A DNA stretch of 64,000 bases from Neisseria subflava (GTDB lineage Bacteria; Pseudomonadota; Gammaproteobacteria; Burkholderiales; Neisseriaceae): NCBI RefSeq assembly GCF_024205745.1, contig NZ_CP073117.1:1-64000 (forward strand). Direction: 5' to 3'. This document shows positions 29,896-39,192 of this stretch, piece by piece. The position numbers and the translations under genes are program-made. The notes below the pieces were generated by a model. That model was not told where the DNA came from. It saw only the letters and a program-made list of their open reading frames with translations, and searched no databases. The stretch's first letter is position 1. Each line of letters begins with the position of its first letter.

Positions 29896-30360
29896 ATGAA
29901 AACCCACAAAATCCTTTTCGTCTGCCTCGGCAACATCTGCCGCTCCCCCATGGCCGAATACGTCCTGCGCCACCGCGCCCGCGAAGCAGGCATGGGTAAT
30001 GCCGTCATTACAGCCAGCGCAGGCACATCAGGTTGGCACGACGGAGAAGACATGCACGAAGGCACGCGCCGCGCGCTCAAGCAACACGGCATCGACCCGT
30101 CAGGCTTTACCAGCAGCAAAATCAAACCCAGCGATGCCGAACATTTCGACTACATCATCGTGATGGACGACAACAACCTCAGAGAAACCGAAAAACAGCT
30201 CGGTTTCCACCCCGGCAAAATCTTCAAACTGACCGACCTTATCCCCGATTCAGGTTACAACCACGTTCCCGATCCGTGGTACACAGGCGACTTTGACGAA
30301 ACCTACCGTCTGGTCGATGCCGGCAGTTTGGCCTTATTGGAAAAATTGAAACAGGCTTAA
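29896..30360 (+). CDS. Low-molecular-weight protein-tyrosine phosphatase
   Basis: A 154-residue phosphatase with the catalytic P-loop C-x5-R at residues 10-16 (CLGNICR) and the general-acid aspartate in VPDPWYTGDFDETY. It is full length and has no signal peptide. The start MKTHKILFVCLGN at 29896 is preferred over an upstream in-frame ATG. In other bacteria these enzymes act on tyrosine kinases of polysaccharide export; no such kinase gene is adjacent here, so its target is unknown. Confidence 0.9.
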   Translation: MKTHKILFVCLGNICRSPMAEYVLRHRAREAGMGNAVITASAGTSGWHDGEDMHEGTRRALKQHGIDPSGFTSSKIKPSDAEHFDYIIVMDDNNLRETEKQLGFHPGKIFKLTDLIPDSGYNHVPDPWYTGDFDETYRLVDAGSLALLEKLKQA

Positions 30361-30374
30361 ACCGGCTTTAACAA

Positions 30375-30440
30375 AAAAGGCCGTCTGAACAGCTATCCGC
30401 AAAAGCCATGCTTTCGTGATTACCTGTTCAGACGGCCTTT
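30375..30440. terminator. Inverted DUS pair with extended stem
   Basis: An extended 17-base stem (DUS plus flanking bases) with a 32-base loop between the phosphatase gene and the convergent metW. Likely bidirectional terminator. Confidence 0.6.
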
Positions 30441-30454
30441 ATCTATGACCGCAA

Positions 30455-31036
30455 TCAACCTACGCGATAAAACGCCAGGCTGCCCAATAAATTCGGCAGA
30501 TGTTTAACCTGTCGGTTGCCCGTCATGACCGCACGCTCAAGCACGCGGATTTTGTTTTTGGCGCACAATAAATCGAAGTCTTTAAGGGTACACCAATGGA
30601 TATTGGGCGTATCGTACCAATGATACGGCATCCGTTCAGAAACCGGCATATGGCCACCGATCGCGATTTGAAAGCGGTTGCGCCAGTAGCCGAAGTTAGG
30701 GAAGCTGACGATGGCCTGTTTAGCCACACGCATCAGACAACGCAGGATTTTTTCCGTGTTCTGCATCGCCTGAATGGTTTGACTCAAGACAATCACATCA
30801 AAACTTTGATCGCCAAAAGCCACCAAACCTTCTTCCAAATCGGCTTGAATGACGTTCACGCCGCGGGATATGGCGGCAATCACGCTGTCGGTATCGATTT
30901 CAACGCCGTAGCCGGTGCAATTTTTATGTTCCACCAACGCGGCCAACAGTTCGCCGTCGCCGCAGCCTAAATCGAGTACGCGGCTGCCTTCAGGTATCCA
31001 ATCGTAAATGAGTTGCAAATCGTCGCGCAGATTCAT
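30455..31036 (-). CDS. metW: Methionine biosynthesis protein MetW
   Basis: A 193-residue methyltransferase-fold protein that works with MetX in methionine synthesis. The SAM motif is [12 protein letters not shown] (about residues 20-31), followed by [10 protein letters not shown] and [26 protein letters not shown] is the family's conserved C-terminal region. It overlaps metX by 4 bases (ATGA), a sign of translational coupling. MetW is thought to be needed for MetX activity in proteobacteria with this gene pair. Confidence 0.92.
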   Translation of the reverse strand: MNLRDDLQLIYDWIPEGSRVLDLGCGDGELLAALVEHKNCTGYGVEIDTDSVIAAISRGVNVIQADLEEGLVAFGDQSFDVIVLSQTIQAMQNTEKILRCLMRVAKQAIVSFPNFGYWRNRFQIAIGGHMPVSERMPYHWYDTPNIHWCTLKDFDLLCAKNKIRVLERAVMTGNRQVKHLPNLLGSLAFYRVG

Positions 31037-32172
31037 TTTTGGCAGTCCTTGTAAACGTTGTTCATGTAAGCGGCAACCGCGCGGATATAGGCTTCGTCTT
31101 CCATCAAGAAGGCATCGTGGCCGTGATTGGATTTGACTTCAATGTATTGCACGGATTTTTGCGCGGCAATTAATGCCTTGACCAATTCATGCGAACGTTG
31201 CGGCGAGAAGCGCCAGTCAGTGCTGAAGCTGGCAACAAAAAACTTGGCCTGCACATTCTCCACGGCGCGCGTGAGGTTGTGGCCGTAATCGGCTGCCGGG
31301 TCGAAGTAGTCAAGTGCCTTGGTCATCAGCAGATAAGTGTTGGCATCAAAACGACCGACAAACTTGTCGCCTTGATAGCGCAGATAAGATTCCACTTCAA
31401 ATTCAACGCCATAGCCATATTGATAGCCGTCTGATTTTAAATCGCGGCCGAATTTTTTACCCAAGCCGTCTTCGGCAAGATAGGTGATGTGCCCCATCAT
31501 GCGCGCGATACGCAAACCGCGTGAAGGAACGGTATGATGGCTGCGGTAATTGCCTTCATGGAAATCGGGATCGGTCAAAATTGCCTGACGGGCAACATCG
31601 TTAAACGCGATGTTTTGCGTGGAAAGTTTAGGCGCAGAAGCGATGACAAGCGCGTGTGCAACGCGTTCAGGCAAAGAAATCGTCCATTGCAATGCCTGCA
31701 TACCGCCCAAGCTGCCGCCGACAATGGCCGCCCATTTTTGAATACCGAGATAATCGGCAAGCATGGATTGGGACTTCACCCAGTCTTTGACGGTTACTAC
31801 AGGGAAATCCGCACCATATTCATGGCCGGTTTCAGGATTTTCTGATAAAGGGCCGGTACTGCCGTCGCAGCCGCCCAAGTTGTTCAAACCGACTACAAAA
31901 AAGCGTTCGGTATCGATGGGTTTGCCGGGGCCGACCATATTGTCCCACCAACCGGCGTATTTATCCTCCGCACTGTGCTTGCCGGCAACGTGATGATTGC
32001 CTGACAAGGCATGGCAGATCAGGACGGCATTGCTTTTGTCGGCATTGAGTGTGCCGTAGGTTTCAATCATCAGGTCGAAACGGGGTAAGGTTTTGCCGTT
32101 TTCCAGAGCAAGCGGTGTGTCAAACGGGATTTTCTGGGGCGTTACAATGCCCACTGAGGCATTTGTTGTCAT
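31033..32172 (-). CDS. metX: Homoserine O-acyltransferase MetX
   Basis: A 379-residue alpha/beta-hydrolase-fold enzyme that acylates homoserine on the way to methionine. The nucleophile is Ser154 in GGSLGGMQA. The aspartate lies in FSTDWRFSP and the histidine in SNHGHDAFL. Conserved [12 protein letters not shown] precedes. Family members with a MetW partner may use succinyl-CoA instead of acetyl-CoA; the sequence alone does not decide it. It forms an operon with metW, with a promoter (32205-32233) upstream. Confidence 0.92.
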   Translation of the reverse strand: MTTNASVGIVTPQKIPFDTPLALENGKTLPRFDLMIETYGTLNADKSNAVLICHALSGNHHVAGKHSAEDKYAGWWDNMVGPGKPIDTERFFVVGLNNLGGCDGSTGPLSENPETGHEYGADFPVVTVKDWVKSQSMLADYLGIQKWAAIVGGSLGGMQALQWTISLPERVAHALVIASAPKLSTQNIAFNDVARQAILTDPDFHEGNYRSHHTVPSRGLRIARMMGHITYLAEDGLGKKFGRDLKSDGYQYGYGVEFEVESYLRYQGDKFVGRFDANTYLLMTKALDYFDPAADYGHNLTRAVENVQAKFFVASFSTDWRFSPQRSHELVKALIAAQKSVQYIEVKSNHGHDAFLMEDEAYIRAVAAYMNNVYKDCQK

Positions 32173-32204
32173 TTGTAATTTCCAAGTGAAGCGGCAAAAG
32201 GGGT

Positions 32205-32233
32205 ATTATAACGTTTCGTTTTTGTTTTGTGCA
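32205..32233 (-). promoter_or_regulatory. Sigma-70 promoter of metXW
   Basis: On the minus strand TGCACA (32228-32233) and a perfect TATAAT (32205-32210) are spaced by 17 bases. The predicted start near 32198 leaves a leader of about 26 bases. Confidence 0.65.
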
Positions 32234-32288
32234 TGAGGCTTCAGACGGCCTGCCCTGATTAAAGGCAATATTTTTGGGAGAATGTGGA

Positions 32289-32489
32289 ATGATAGGCAGG
32301 CTTTTGCGATTTTTTTTCTTTTGCGCCATAGCGGCATTGATTGTGAACCGTTTATTCAGCCGCAAACAAAAGCGCACCATTCGGGAAATCGCCAAAATCA
32401 GCGCGTGGGTATTGCTAGGCGCGGCGGCCGCTACGCTATTTTGGTATCTGATGATGCTGTTTTTCAAGCATATTCCTAACTCTTATTGA
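32289..32489 (+). CDS. Small two-helix membrane protein
   Basis: A 66-residue protein with two hydrophobic segments (about residues 4-20 and 39-58) linked by a basic stretch RKQKRTIREIAK. A GGGAG ribosome site precedes the ATG at 32289. It is divergent from metX and followed by a DUS hairpin. I do not recognise a family. The size and layout are like small inner-membrane proteins whose role is unknown. Confidence 0.5.
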   Translation: MIGRLLRFFFFCAIAALIVNRLFSRKQKRTIREIAKISAWVLLGAAAATLFWYLMMLFFKHIPNSY

Positions 32490-32500
32490 AATAAAATATA

Positions 32501-32543
32501 AAAGGCCGTCTGAAAACCTTAATCCAGCGTTTTCAGACGGCCT
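32501..32543 (+). terminator. DUS hairpin broken at its end by an insertion sequence
   Basis: An inverted DUS pair (17-base arms, about 12-base loop) after the small membrane protein. Its T-tail has been displaced to the other side of the IS5-family element (positions 33763 on read GCCTTTTAATG). Confidence 0.65.
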
Positions 32544-33762
32544 GAGACCTTTGCAAAATTCCTTTTCCCCCAAACAGCCGAAATCCAAACACAGGTTTTC
32601 GGCTGTTTTCATCCAAAATCGCTTCTGATTCTACTCAAATACCCCTTAATCCTCTTTGAATACCTGATAATCAGGCATCCGGCCGCCTTTTAGGCAGCTA
32701 CAGGCGCACTTAGCCTGTTGGCGGCTTTCAAAAGGTTCAAACACATCGCCTTCAGATGGCTTTGTGCACTTACTTTAATCAGCCCGAAATAGGCTGCCCG
32801 CGCATAGCGGAATTTACGGTGCAGCGTACCGAAGCTTTGTTCGACCACATAACGGGTTTTCGACAAATATCGGTTGCGTTTGGTTTGCGCTTCCGACAGC
32901 GGATGTTTGCGGTGGGCTTTGCGCATAATGCCGTCCAGTAACCGATGCTCTTCCAGATGTTGTCGGTTTTCCTCACTGTCATAGCCTTTGTCGGCATAGA
33001 CGGTTGTACCTTTGGGCAAGCCTTCCAACAAAGGCGACAGATGTTTGCACTCATGGGCATTGGCGGGGGTAATGTGCAGTTTCTCGATATAGCCTTCCGC
33101 ATCGGTACGGGTATGTTGTTTGTAACCGAGTCTGTAGAGGCCGTTTTTCTTTATCCAACGGGCATCGCTGTCTTTACTCGGTGTGGTTTGGCCGCTGACT
33201 TGTCCTTCCTCGTCGACTTCTATGGCCTGGCGCTGTTTGCTGCCGGCGGTCTGGATAATGGTGGCGTCAATGACGGCGGCGGATGCTTTCTCTACTTTTA
33301 GGCCTTTTTCGGTCAGTTGGCGGTTAATCAGTTCCAGCAATTCGGACAGGGTGTCGTCTTGCGCCAGCCAGTTGCGGTAGCGGCATAAGGTGCTGTAATC
33401 GGGGATGCTCAGTTCGTCAAAACGGCAAAACAGGTTGAAGTCGATGCGGGTGATGAGGCTGTGTTCGAGTTCGGGATCGGAGAGGCTGTGCCATTGTCCG
33501 AGCAGGATAGCTTTGAACATGGACAACAGGGGATAGGCGGGACGGCCGCGGTGGTCTCTAAGGTAACGGGTTCTTTGACGATTCAGGTATTGTTCGATCG
33601 GCTGCCAATCAATCACCTGATCCAACTTCAATAGTGGGAAACGGTCGATGTGTTTGGCGATCATGACTTGTGCGGTTTGCTGGAAGAAGGTGCTCATGAG
33701 AAATCCCCTAAATGTCTTGGGTGGGAATTTAGGGGATTTTGGGGAATTTTGCAAAGGTCTCA
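32543..33762 (-). mobile_element. IS5-family insertion sequence (IS1106-like), intact
   Basis: About 1.22 kb with inverted ends starting TGAGACCTTTGCAAAATTCC on the left (32543) and its complement ending at 33762. GCC is present on both sides (32540-32542 and 33763-33765), a probable 3-base target duplication. Because a T follows on both sides, a 4-base GCCT duplication is equally possible. The one gene inside is a full-length transposase. The IS1106 link is from transposase similarity and end sequence as I remember them. Confidence 0.85.
32690..33697 (-). CDS. IS5-family transposase
   Basis: A 335-residue DDE transposase. The start MSTFFQQTAQVMIAKHIDRF at 33697 is used; a longer frame would run through the inverted repeat and outside the element. 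Catalytic residues are placed in VIDATIIQTAG (D), TVYADKGYDS (D) and RYVVEQSFGTLHRKFRY (E). The N-terminal domain contains LLSMFKAILLGQWHSLSDPELEH, typical of the IS5 group. The frame is open end to end, so the element may be active. Confidence 0.92.
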   Translation of the reverse strand: MSTFFQQTAQVMIAKHIDRFPLLKLDQVIDWQPIEQYLNRQRTRYLRDHRGRPAYPLLSMFKAILLGQWHSLSDPELEHSLITRIDFNLFCRFDELSIPDYSTLCRYRNWLAQDDTLSELLELINRQLTEKGLKVEKASAAVIDATIIQTAGSKQRQAIEVDEEGQVSGQTTPSKDSDARWIKKNGLYRLGYKQHTRTDAEGYIEKLHITPANAHECKHLSPLLEGLPKGTTVYADKGYDSEENRQHLEEHRLLDGIMRKAHRKHPLSEAQTKRNRYLSKTRYVVEQSFGTLHRKFRYARAAYFGLIKVSAQSHLKAMCLNLLKAANRLSAPVAA

Positions 33763-33780
33763 GCCTTTTAATGTTCAAAT

Positions 33781-34569
33781 TTAAAACAACCCTTCCGGAA
33801 TCTTGCAAACCGGAATCGGATTAACTTTGTGCTGCATGGCTTTGTGCAATCGGGTATAGATTGCCAAAACTTCGCGCTGCCTGCCTTCAAAATCTTCAGG
33901 CTTGTGGCTGTCGTACACGCTCATCGCCCATTCGAGTTCGGGATATGATGCGCCCATTTGTTCTTCATCGGTACGCTCGGTATCCCAAAGTCCGTCCGTC
34001 GGTACAGCTTTTTGAATATCCTCCGACACGTCCAGCTCGGCTGCCAACGCGTACACTTGAGTTTTGGTCAAATCTGCAATCGGGCTGATGTCCACGCCGC
34101 CGTCGCCGTATTTGGTAAAGAAACCGACGCCGAAATCTTCAATTTTGTTGCCCGTCCCCGCCACCAGTAAACCATGCAACTGACCGTAATAATAAAGCGT
34201 CGTCATGCGCAGGCGGCTGCGTGCATTGGCAAGTGCCAGCTGTTTGTTGGGAAATTCGGTTTCGCTGACGTCAACGGTATCGGCAAACGTATCGAACGTT
34301 TGGGTCAAATCGACGCTTTGCGCTTTCACATTGGAATAACGCTGTTTCAGACGGCCCATGTGTTCTTGCGCGCGGTTGACTTGGTCGGATTTCTGACGAA
34401 TCGGCATTTCCAGCAACAAAACCGACAAACCGGTTTGTGCGGCAAGGGTGGAAACCACGGCAGAATCGATGCCGCCGGATACGCCGACGACAAAACCTTT
34501 GGCACGCGCCTGCTCGGCGTAATCTTTGAGCCATTGAACGATATGGCGGATGATGGCTTGGGTTTGCAT
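33781..34569 (-). CDS. nadE: NAD+ synthase
   Basis: A 262-residue ammonia-dependent NAD synthetase that amidates deamido-NAD. The ATP pyrophosphatase P-loop SGGIDSAVVS is at residues 31-40. The family's ANARSRLRMTTLYY, GNKIEDFGVGFFTKYGDGGVDISPIADL and DGLWDTERTDEEQMG follow. The start MQTQAIIRHI at 34569 is chosen over a 68-residue N-terminal extension that is not family-like. There is no glutaminase domain, so it takes ammonia. The IS element sits only 18 bases past the stop and may replace its terminator. Confidence 0.93.
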   Translation of the reverse strand: MQTQAIIRHIVQWLKDYAEQARAKGFVVGVSGGIDSAVVSTLAAQTGLSVLLLEMPIRQKSDQVNRAQEHMGRLKQRYSNVKAQSVDLTQTFDTFADTVDVSETEFPNKQLALANARSRLRMTTLYYYGQLHGLLVAGTGNKIEDFGVGFFTKYGDGGVDISPIADLTKTQVYALAAELDVSEDIQKAVPTDGLWDTERTDEEQMGASYPELEWAMSVYDSHKPEDFEGRQREVLAIYTRLHKAMQHKVNPIPVCKIPEGLF

Positions 34570-34638
34570 AGGGATAAATGTTCGCTTCAAATAAAACGAA
34601 TGATAGCCTGATTTGCACTTGTCTGAAAGACGACAAGG

Positions 34639-34644
34639 TATAAT
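34639..34644 (+). promoter_or_regulatory. -10 box between nadE and a small membrane gene
   Basis: A perfect TATAAT, 27 bases before the ATG at 34672. No clear -35. Confidence 0.45.
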
Positions 34645-34671
34645 GCCCTTTTTATTTCTTGCACGCACACC

Positions 34672-34950
34672 ATGTCCAAACCCATCCTTCTGCGCTGGCT
34701 CGTCGTCGGCCTGATTCCGCTCGCCACCCTTTTGTGGTTTGCCCTCAACCCGCCCGAAGACAAAACGCAACACCTCATCAACGGCATCATCCTTGCCTGC
34801 GAAGCCACGTTCCTATTTAAATTCATCCTCTTTGACGTCATCAAACACCACCTCAAACAAGAGCCTGAATTGAAACGGCAAAGCATTTTGATGTTTATCC
34901 CGATTGTTTTGCTGATTGTTTATTTGTTCCACTATTTCGGCGCATTCTGA
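34672..34950 (+). CDS. Small membrane protein, unknown function
   Basis: A 92-residue protein with three hydrophobic segments (about residues 7-24, 36-55, 72-90) and a charged cytoplasmic loop (KHHLKQEPELKRQS). I recognise no family. It stands 31 bases before earP and shares its direction, so it may be the first gene of an earP-efp transcript. A DUS lies in the gap. Confidence 0.6.
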   Translation: MSKPILLRWLVVGLIPLATLLWFALNPPEDKTQHLINGIILACEATFLFKFILFDVIKHHLKQEPELKRQSILMFIPIVLLIVYLFHYFGAF

Positions 34951-34981
34951 TGTTTTCAGACGGCCTTGGGCATATTTTTCC

Positions 34982-36138
34982 ATGAACACCACCCCACCTT
35001 ATACCTGCTGGATTTTCTGCAACGTCATCGACAACTTCGGCGACATCGGCGTTTCATGGCGGCTGGCGCGTATTTTGCAACGCGAACTCGGCTGGCAAGT
35101 GCATTTATGGACAGACGACTTCCCATCCCTTCAGGCACTCTGCCCTGACTTGGCCTCGATTCCCAATATCCATCAAGGCATCGGCATTCACGCTTGGCAA
35201 GCCGACCATGCCGAAGATACCGATACAGCCCCTACCCCGACATCGTCATCGAAACCTTCGCCTGCGAACTGCCCGACAACGTTCAAACCATCATCCGCCG
35301 ACACCGACCGCTTTGGCTCAACTGGGAATACCTCAGCGCAGAAGACAGCAACGAGAGGCTGCACTTAATGCCCTCGCCCCAGGCCGGCGGCATACAGAAA
35401 TACTTTTGGTTTATGGGTTTCAGCGAAAAAAGCGGCGGCCTGCTGCGCGAACGCGATTACGCCGAATCTGCCGGATTTAATACGGAAGCCTTACGCCGAC
35501 AACTCAAACTTCCCGCAAAAAATGCGCCCGAATGGCTGCTTTTCGGCTATCAAAGCGATATTTGGGCAAAATGGCTGACCATGTGGCAACAGGCCGGCCA
35601 ACCCATTACCCTGCTGCTTGCAGGTACACAAATCATCGCCAGCCTGAAAAACAGCGGCCTAGTGCCGCAAAACGCCCTGCTTGAAGACGGCGATGTGTAT
35701 CAGAGCGAACACGTTACCCTGATCAAAATCCCTTTCGTTGTCCAACAGGATTTCGATAAACTGCTCAACCTTGCCGACGGCGCCGTCATACGCGGAGAAG
35801 ACAGCTTTGTTCGCGCCCAGCTTGCCGGAAAGCCTTTCTTTTGGCACATCTACCCGCAAGAAGAAAATATCCATCTCGACAAGCTGCACGCGTTTTGGGA
35901 CAAAGCGCATCAGGTTTATCCGGATGTTGTCGCCACGGCACACCGCCGTCTTTCCGACGAACTCAACAACGGAGAAGCACTCAGCGACAGCCAGCGCCTG
36001 CAGGCATGGCAAACCCTGACGGCACACCAAAACGAATGGCGGCAAAGCGCGGCAAAATGGCGGGACAGACTTTTTGCCCCAAAAAGTGCCGTTGAAAAAC
36101 TTGCCGCCTTTATTTCAAAGCACAAAAAAATACGCTAA
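34982..36138 (+). CDS. earP: EF-P arginine rhamnosyltransferase EarP, one-base frameshift as read
   Basis: A GT-B inverting enzyme that moves rhamnose from dTDP-rhamnose to Arg32 of elongation factor P, letting ribosomes pass polyproline. The N-terminal donor-independent half shows WIFCNVIDNFGDIGVSWRLAR with the catalytic aspartate region. The C-terminal half shows YFWFMGFSEKSGGLLRE, GAVIRGEDSFVRAQLAGKPFFWHIYPQEEN (dTDP-rhamnose site). The frame breaks in a C-run near 35230; one added C joins EDTDTAPYPDIVIETF. Total length is then 385 residues, the family size. The target gene efp lies 42 bases downstream. Because EarP is needed for normal growth in Neisseria, the break is likely an error. 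Confidence 0.88.
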
Positions 36139-36180
36139 AATAGCGCGTTTTATTACAACCGATTTGATTGGAAAACTACA

Positions 36181-36741
36181 ATGAAAACAGCACAAGAACT
36201 GCGCGCCGGCAACGTATTCATGGTCGGCAACGACCCTATGGTTGTTCAAAAAACCGAATACATCAAAGGCGGTCGCTCTTCCGCCAAAGTCAGCATGAAA
36301 CTGAAAAACCTGCTGACCGGTGCCGCTTCTGAAACCATTTACAAAGCCGACGACAAATTCGACGTCGTAATCTTGGCCCGCAAAAACTGTACTTACAGCT
36401 ACTTTGCCGACCCAATGTACGTCTTCATGGACGAAGAATTCAACCAATACGAAATCGAAGCCGACAACATCGGCGACGCGTTGAAATTCATCGTTGACGG
36501 CATGGAAGACGTATGCGAAGTAACTTTCTACGAAGGCAACCCAATCTCCGTAGAATTGCCTACCATCATCGTTCGCGAAGTTGAATACACCGAGCCTGCC
36601 GTTAAAGGCGATACCTCCGGTAAAGTGATGAAAACCGCGCGTCTGGTCGGCGGCACCGAAATCCAAGTGATGTCTTACATCGAAAACGGCGACAAAATCG
36701 AAATCGATACCCGTACCGGCGAATTCCGCAAACGTGCTTAA
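36181..36741 (+). CDS. efp: Elongation factor P
   Basis: A 186-residue translation factor that binds stalled ribosomes and speeds peptide bonds between prolines. The modified residue of this subfamily, Arg32, is present at the tip of domain I ([10 protein letters not shown]). This matches the upstream earP gene and rules out the lysine-modifying EpmA or the DOPA routes. The OB-fold domains are seen in [33 protein letters not shown] (split over residues about 60-92). Residues [17 protein letters not shown] close the protein as in the family. A DUS hairpin follows. Confidence 0.96.
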   Translation: MKTAQELRAGNVFMVGNDPMVVQKTEYIKGGRSSAKVSMKLKNLLTGAASETIYKADDKFDVVILARKNCTYSYFADPMYVFMDEEFNQYEIEADNIGDALKFIVDGMEDVCEVTFYEGNPISVELPTIIVREVEYTEPAVKGDTSGKVMKTARLVGGTEIQVMSYIENGDKIEIDTRTGEFRKRA

Positions 36742-36755
36742 TCAGCCCGTAACAC

Positions 36756-36790
36756 AAAAAGGCCGTCTGAATATTCAGACGGCCTTTTTC
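36756..36790. terminator. Inverted DUS hairpin between efp and an MlaC-like gene
   Basis: A perfect DUS pair with a 3-base loop and a T-run lies between convergent genes. Likely bidirectional terminator. Confidence 0.75.
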
Positions 36791-36800
36791 TCAATCTGCC

Positions 36801-37400
36801 TTATTGTTTCTTCAAGCCCTTGGCTTCGACAGTCGCAATCGTACCGTCAATGCCTTTGCTCTTAATCAGCTCGCCAAATTGGTTGCGGTATACCGTTACC
36901 AAGCTGGTACCGTCCACGCGGATGTTGTAAATCTTATACGCACCGCCGCTTTGGTAAAGCTGGTAGGCCACTTCATACTTGGTGCCTTTTTTGGTCTGAA
37001 TTTCCGAGAAAACGTCAAACTTATTGCCGTTTGCCGTCATCTTCGGCAACAGGCGCACATTTGCATCCGCCGCACCAATCAGTGCAGAATGCGAGTACAT
37101 CGCAATCACCATATCTTTGAATGCACGGATAAAATCAGTTTTTTGTTTGGCAGAAAATTCACGCCATGGCGCGCCGACAGCCAAAGCCGAAATACGTTCA
37201 TAGTCCAAGTAACGGTTGGCATACTGCTCAACCTGTTTCACACGTTGCGCCTCTGTCAAAGACGTGTTGCGTGCAATTTTCAACACGGCATCAATGTTCT
37301 GCTGCATCTGCTTTTGCGCCGGATGCGTTTCCGCCGCCACATAAGGCGCGGCAATCACCATCGGTGCGGCCACAATCAAAGTCTGAAGAAAACGGTTCAT
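36801..37400 (-). CDS. MlaC-like periplasmic phospholipid-binding protein (Ttg2/Tgt2 family)
   Basis: A 199-residue protein with a signal peptide (about residues 1-24, cleavage AAPYVAA or AA/ET). It continues with the MlaC-type sequence: ERISALAVGAPWREFSAKQKTDFIRAFKDMV, then YEVAYQLYQSGGAYKIYNIRVDGTSLV and YRNQFGELIKSKGIDG. MlaC shuttles phospholipids between the outer-membrane MlaA complex and the inner-membrane MlaFEDB pump. Here no mla genes are adjacent, so it may be a stand-alone paralogue. The start MNRFLQTL at 37400 fits the signal peptide better than an upstream ATG. Confidence 0.78.
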   Translation of the reverse strand: MNRFLQTLIVAAPMVIAAPYVAAETHPAQKQMQQNIDAVLKIARNTSLTEAQRVKQVEQYANRYLDYERISALAVGAPWREFSAKQKTDFIRAFKDMVIAMYSHSALIGAADANVRLLPKMTANGNKFDVFSEIQTKKGTKYEVAYQLYQSGGAYKIYNIRVDGTSLVTVYRNQFGELIKSKGIDGTIATVEAKGLKKQ

Positions 37401-37565
37401 GACGATATCCATCCAAAATAAAACCGCATTGTAAAAACAATCTATTCCAAAAAACTTAATTCTTTGTAAAAGCAGTCATGAGCAATGAAAAATCCTGCAA
37501 TCAATTTTCAGACGGCCTGATAAAAATAAGATAACATGTGAACACTATTTTAAAAGGAAAAAGCC

Positions 37566-37781
37566 ATGCCTTACGTCAACATCAAAGTAACCGGCGGCAG
37601 CGAAGCCCCGAATGCAGAGCAAAAAGCCGAATTAATCCGCGGCGTAACCGAATTACTCTCACGCGTTCTCAACAAAAACCCTGAGACAACCGTCGTCGTC
37701 ATTGACGAAATCGATATGGACAACTGGGGCATAGGCGGCAAAAGCGTGACGGTTCGCCGTGCCGAAGCGCGCAATAAGTAA
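37566..37781 (+). CDS. 4-oxalocrotonate tautomerase-family enzyme
   Basis: A 71-residue tautomerase monomer. After removal of Met1 the N-terminal Pro acts as the catalytic base (MPYVNIKVTGG). AEQKAELIRGVTELLSRVL is the family helix and TTVVVIDEIDMDNWGIGGKSV the following strand. Homologues act on enol-type metabolites; the natural substrate in Neisseria is not known. An A-rich sequence with AAGGAA precedes the ATG. Confidence 0.85.
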   Translation: MPYVNIKVTGGSEAPNAEQKAELIRGVTELLSRVLNKNPETTVVVIDEIDMDNWGIGGKSVTVRRAEARNK

Positions 37782-37866
37782 ACTTTGGCCGTCTGAAACC
37801 CTTTTAATTTACCCGCAAAAAGAGTACATTTACCCCCATTGTTAACAATTTTACGGAACACACATC

Positions 37867-39080
37867 ATGGAGAAATTTCCCAAATCGTCCAAGCTGGATC
37901 ACGTTTGCTACGACATCCGCGGCCCAGTTCATAAAAAAGCCCTGCAACTGGAAGAAGAAGGCAACAAAATCCTCAAGCTCAATATCGGCAACCCTGCCCC
38001 GTTCGGCTTTGAAGCGCCTGATGAAATTTTGGTTGACGTTATCCGTAACCTGCCGACCGCGCAGGGCTATTGCGACTCCAAAGGCCTTTACTCCGCACGC
38101 AAAGCCATTGTTCATTACTATCAAACCAAAGGCTTGCTCGACGTTACTGTCAACGACGTTTACATCGGCAACGGCGTATCCGAGCTGATTACCATGTCCA
38201 TGCAGGCATTGCTCAATGACGGCGATGAAATCCTGATTCCTGCGCCTGACTATCCACTGTGGACCGCCGCCGCAACACTGGCCGGCGGCAATGTGCGTCA
38301 TTATTTGTGCGACGAAGAAAACAACTGGTTCCCCAACCTGGCCGACATGGAAGCCAAAATTACGCCTAAAACCAAAGCCATCGTTGTCATCAACCCCAAC
38401 AACCCGACAGGCGCGGTGTACAGCAAAGAAATCCTGCTGGAAATTGCCGAACTGGCGCGCAAACACGGCCTGATTATTTTTGCCGACGAAATTTACGACA
38501 AAATTCTTTACGACGGTGCCGTACACCATCACATTGCAGCCCTCGCCCCGACTTGCTGACCATTACCTTTAACGGCCTCTCCAAAGCCTACCGTGTGGCC
38601 GGTTTCCGCCAAGGCTGGATGGTGCTCAACGGCCCGAAACATCATGCCAAGGGCTATATCGAAGGCCTCGATATGCTCTCCTCCATGCGTCTGTGTGCCA
38701 ATACGCCGATGCAACACGCCATTCAGACGGCCTTGGGCGGCTATCAAAGCATCAACGAATTTATCCTGCCAGGCGGCCGCCTGTTGGAACAGCGCAATAA
38801 GGCATGGGAACTGATCAACCAAATCCCCGGCGTTTCCTGCGTCAAACCGATGGGCGCGATGTATATGTTCCCCAAAATCGATACCGAAATGTACGGCATT
38901 CATGACGACATGAAATTCGTCTACGATTTGCTCGTGCGTGAAAAAGTCTTGTTCGTTCAAGGTACAGGTTTTAACTGGATACGCCCAGACCACTTCCGTA
39001 TCGTTACCCTGCCGCCCGTTCATCAAATCGAAGAAGCCATGGACAAACTCAAACGCTTCCTGCAAAACTACCATCAATAA
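37867..39080 (+). CDS. alaA: Alanine aminotransferase AlaA-like, one-base frameshift as read
   Basis: A PLP-dependent class I aminotransferase that makes alanine from pyruvate and glutamate. The N-terminal half has KILKLNIGNPAPFGFEAPDE, PDYPLWTAAATLAGG and VVINPNNPTGAVYS. The C-terminal half has TFNGLSKAYRVAGFRQGWM, which holds the PLP lysine. The frame breaks after position 38550 (CCCCGACT probably lacks a G; restored AALAPDLLTITF). The restored length is 404 residues, the family size. An in-frame DUS is read as IQTALGG. An indel in such a conserved gene is most simply a sequencing error. Confidence 0.88.
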
Positions 39081-39091
39081 ACCTAAACAAA

Positions 39092-39132
39092 CAGGCCGTC
39101 TGAAAAAGCAAACTGCTGTTCAGACGGCCTTT
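39092..39132 (+). terminator. Inverted DUS hairpin after alaA
   Basis: A DUS pair with an approximately 17-base loop between alaA and the tmRNA promoter. Likely terminator. Confidence 0.6.
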
Positions 39133-39148
39133 CCAATCAATCAGTAAC

Positions 39149-39177
39149 TTGGCAAAGCACGCTGACATGCGTATAAT
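39149..39177 (+). promoter_or_regulatory. Strong sigma-70 promoter of ssrA
   Basis: TTGGCA (39149-39154) and TATAAT (39172-39177) are separated by exactly 17 bases. The start point lies close to the mature tmRNA end (39193). Confidence 0.85.
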
Positions 39178-39192
39178 CGACTTTTCCTATCT

